Assembly: GCA_024529925.1 (NCBI GenBank)
Contig: JAFEUB010000908.1
Coordinates: 930,001-994,000 of the forward strand
Length of the DNA stretch: 64,000 nt
Reading direction: 5' to 3'
DNA from: Ophthalmolycus amberensis
Lineage: Eukaryota > Chordata > Actinopteri > Perciformes > Zoarcidae
Part shown: positions 61,767 through 64,000 of the stretch, one piece after another
Numbering within the stretch: position 1 is the stretch's first letter
Layout of the letters: every line of letters starts with the position of its first letter
The notes under the pieces: model-generated
Told to the model about the DNA's origin: nothing
The model's database searches: none
The model's input: the letters and a program-made list of their open reading frames with translations, nothing else
Made by a program: the position numbers and the translations under genes

Positions 61767-62092
61767 AAAAAACACTACATACCACATGTACGTATGTAGA
61801 TCTACAGTATGAGATCATTCGCTTCTTTCTTGGCAGGATGACGCAATTCTGTTTTGCAGAGCAACACGAAAGAATGCATCAACACAGGAACTTCAATTTT
61901 TTTCTCTGGGAACAAAATTCAGAGGTCAAAGGTGAGGCGTGAGAATGGAATGAATGACTGGAGGCTGAAGTAAAATGAGCCTGTGGAAAACTGGCATTCT
62001 CAAATGATCCAAGGTAGAAGAACAGTGCATATCAGAAACATACTATGTAAATCTCTGACTCTGAACCGCCCGTTTATCCATCACTCTTAATC

Positions 62093-62130
62093 TCTCTATC
62101 TCTCTGTCTCTCTCTCTCTCACACACACAA

Positions 62131-62169
<39 letters not shown>
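62093..62169. repeat. Compound (TC)n-(AC)n microsatellite
   Basis: TC run passing into an AC run of about 49 bases with ATAC interruptions. Confidence 0.95.
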
Positions 62170-62174
<5 letters not shown>

Positions 62175-64000
62175 CCACACACACTTTGACATGGAGAGGT
62201 GGCTGAGATGTGTTGGCTGAGCTGGCACCCTGACATGAAACAGAGTGTTTTGCAACAGCCAGCTTATGTGGCGATGGGTAGTGGGCATGTTAGCACAGTG
62301 TGAGTTAAAGTGAAAAACATTCAACGCTCGATCAGGCCTGGGAGAAAGTAGAGGAAGAGACAGACAGACAGAGTGCAAGAGAGAGGCTGGTTATTGTTTA
62401 CTTACTAAGTTATCAGCAGATTGTCTTATCTACAGTCAATTGGAAAACTCCATGTTCATGACCAGCTGTTGTTGCCTCATTATATCCTAATGAAGACATA
62501 TCACTCCATTGCTTACAAGAGAAAAAGAAAAAAAAACTGAATGACCTGTGCCCTTAAAACCAATCATGGATTCAAAGAAAAAGTCTGTGATAAAAATGTA
62601 TGAGCTAGTTAAACTGTGCCCAAGAACTCCTGTATCCCAAACAGTGAGATACATTTATAACACGTTCTGTTGACACACTTGTCATTAGGTATTTCACCCC
62701 GTTTACTGACTATAATACCGATGTACGATCAGGTCACGTGTGTGCTGGTGATGATGGGCCATGATAGTGGAATATGTTGGGAATTTAAAGTGGCTTGAGG
62801 TCCTGGGGCAAAGGCTGGATAGAGCTGGGAATAGCTAACCAGAAGGAAAGGATGGAGGGCGGGATGAGTGAAGGAGAAAGGCAGCACTGCTGAGAGAGTA
62901 TGGTGGGGTTAGTGGTGGTGGTGGTTCTGTCTGAGAATAAACAGACCTCTGATCACGATATTAATGCCAACTTACATTTTTACTGTGAGTGCCTCACTGT
63001 CCCTTGCTAACTGCCCTCAGACTCCATTTAGAGTCATGTGGCATCTGGCACACACAACCACCCACAGTACATCTGCCACCATCAATGCATACAATACCCA
63101 TATCATGATAACTCAGCTTTTTTGTGGCTATGGTTTCCTTGGCATGGCCTCCAGCACCATGGTTAAAACATCTCTGAGTGCTAATTAGGCAAGACTTGTA
63201 AGCCTCTGTGGGCCTTTTGTTTGACAAATTATTTTCTTGTTGGTTTAGAATCCTTGCCTGTAATTTATAGCCTGTTTCATCCTAAACCAGGGCCTAAAAT
63301 AAGAGAGTGCCTGGTGATAAACAAGATGTACAAGGTTTTTTTGAGAGGCTGAAGGGTTGAGTGGATGCTCTAAATTCTTGAGTGGCGTAAATCCTCCATG
63401 ATAAAGCCAAACGTGGCATAGCACAGGCATGATATACTGTCTGCATTCTGACCTGAGGGGATTGAGGTTGTACAGGCATGTCTTGCTTGCTTTTCTATGC
63501 CCAAATGGATGTACAGACACGCAAAATATTCATGACTTGACTGACTCTCGGTTTTTAACGGTAAATCAAACATGCAGGCATAAACAGGCTCCCCCACTAA
63601 CAAACACAATTGTTGTAATATACACACGCATAAGCAAATACAAAATGCACACTCTGTGCTGGATGGAGGCACAGGGGTCAGTCGAGGTGCCTCTTAAGCT
63701 GTGGCTGTCAAGCGGCAGGGCTAATCTTATTAAGGCTCTCTTCAGCCGCTGGTCCAAACTCTTAAAGTGATAGTTCACTTTGCTGGAAAATTAGCAGATT
63801 TGAATCCAAGCATAACTTTAAAACCTGAAGTGTTGCCTTTTTGTTTGGGAGAAGTAGTGTCCTGTCTAATACACAATATCTTGTGTATTAGATGTTTGGA
63901 TTTGACACTAAAATAGGTTCCTCAGAATTGCAAGCAAATGGAGAGTGAAGATTTAAAGATCAATATAATGATGCACAGATTCTGTAACGATCGCAGTGGC

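Larger units (their letters stand above)
58721..64000. other. Upstream flank without a supported gene
   Basis: Moderately AT-rich sequence with CA/TC microsatellites. The open frames present are short, lack recognisable domains and cannot be joined by splice sites into a longer protein. The window may end before the next gene. Confidence 0.6.

Noticed and set aside
1..64000. Search for CRISPR arrays, prokaryotic operons, tRNA or rRNA genes and intact viral or transposase genes
   Set aside because: None was seen; repeats are dinucleotide runs or short non-autonomous elements.

Overview
The window looks like a teleost fish chromosome, most likely percomorph. It has spliced vertebrate genes with short GT-AG introns and abundant (CA)n/(GT)n microsatellites. 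It also carries a fish-type long-inverted-repeat DNA transposon and two multi-exon genes of animal families. No prokaryotic operon, CRISPR array, rRNA or convincing tRNA was seen. Both genes were built by hand, joining exons across splice sites and checking that reading phase is kept at every junction.

Region 1 (108-29,132, minus strand): a complete 16-coding-exon gene for a predicted 772-residue drebrin/Abp1 (drebrin-like, DBNL) family actin-binding adaptor. Its order is ADF-H domain, charged coiled coil, drebrin-type PREFF motif, Ser/Pro-rich region, very acidic region and C-terminal SH3 domain. Exons 2-16 lie in the first 12 kb; exon 1 with the start codon lies at 29.1 kb, beyond a 16.95-kb first intron. 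The intron between exons 7 and 8 holds a transposon copy with long inverted repeats.

Region 2 (29.2-35.4 kb): intergenic. It has no gene I can support, but it holds a 75-nt hairpin with 27-nt arms and an isolated exon-like segment.

Region 3 (about 35.4-58.7 kb, minus strand): a second complete gene, a RHOBTB-family atypical Rho GTPase (RHOBTB2-like, possibly the fish rhobtb4 ohnolog). It has ten coding exons (40,453-52,351) and encodes 720 residues: GTPase domain, split BTB1, BTB2 and the family C-terminal region. A long 3' UTR down to about 35.44 kb and a noncoding first exon at about 58.52-58.72 kb are inferred.

Region 4 (58.7-64 kb): upstream flank with microsatellites and no supported gene.

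The two genes are head-to-tail on the minus strand, with the RHOBTB gene upstream. Both families act in or near the actin cytoskeleton and protein turnover, but the sequence does not show that they work together. Neither is a new system. The points most worth a second look are the mixed drebrin/Abp1 character of the first gene, the intergenic hairpin, the tandem stem-loops at 56.1 kb and the 19-nt poly-C tract just upstream of a RHOBTB splice acceptor.
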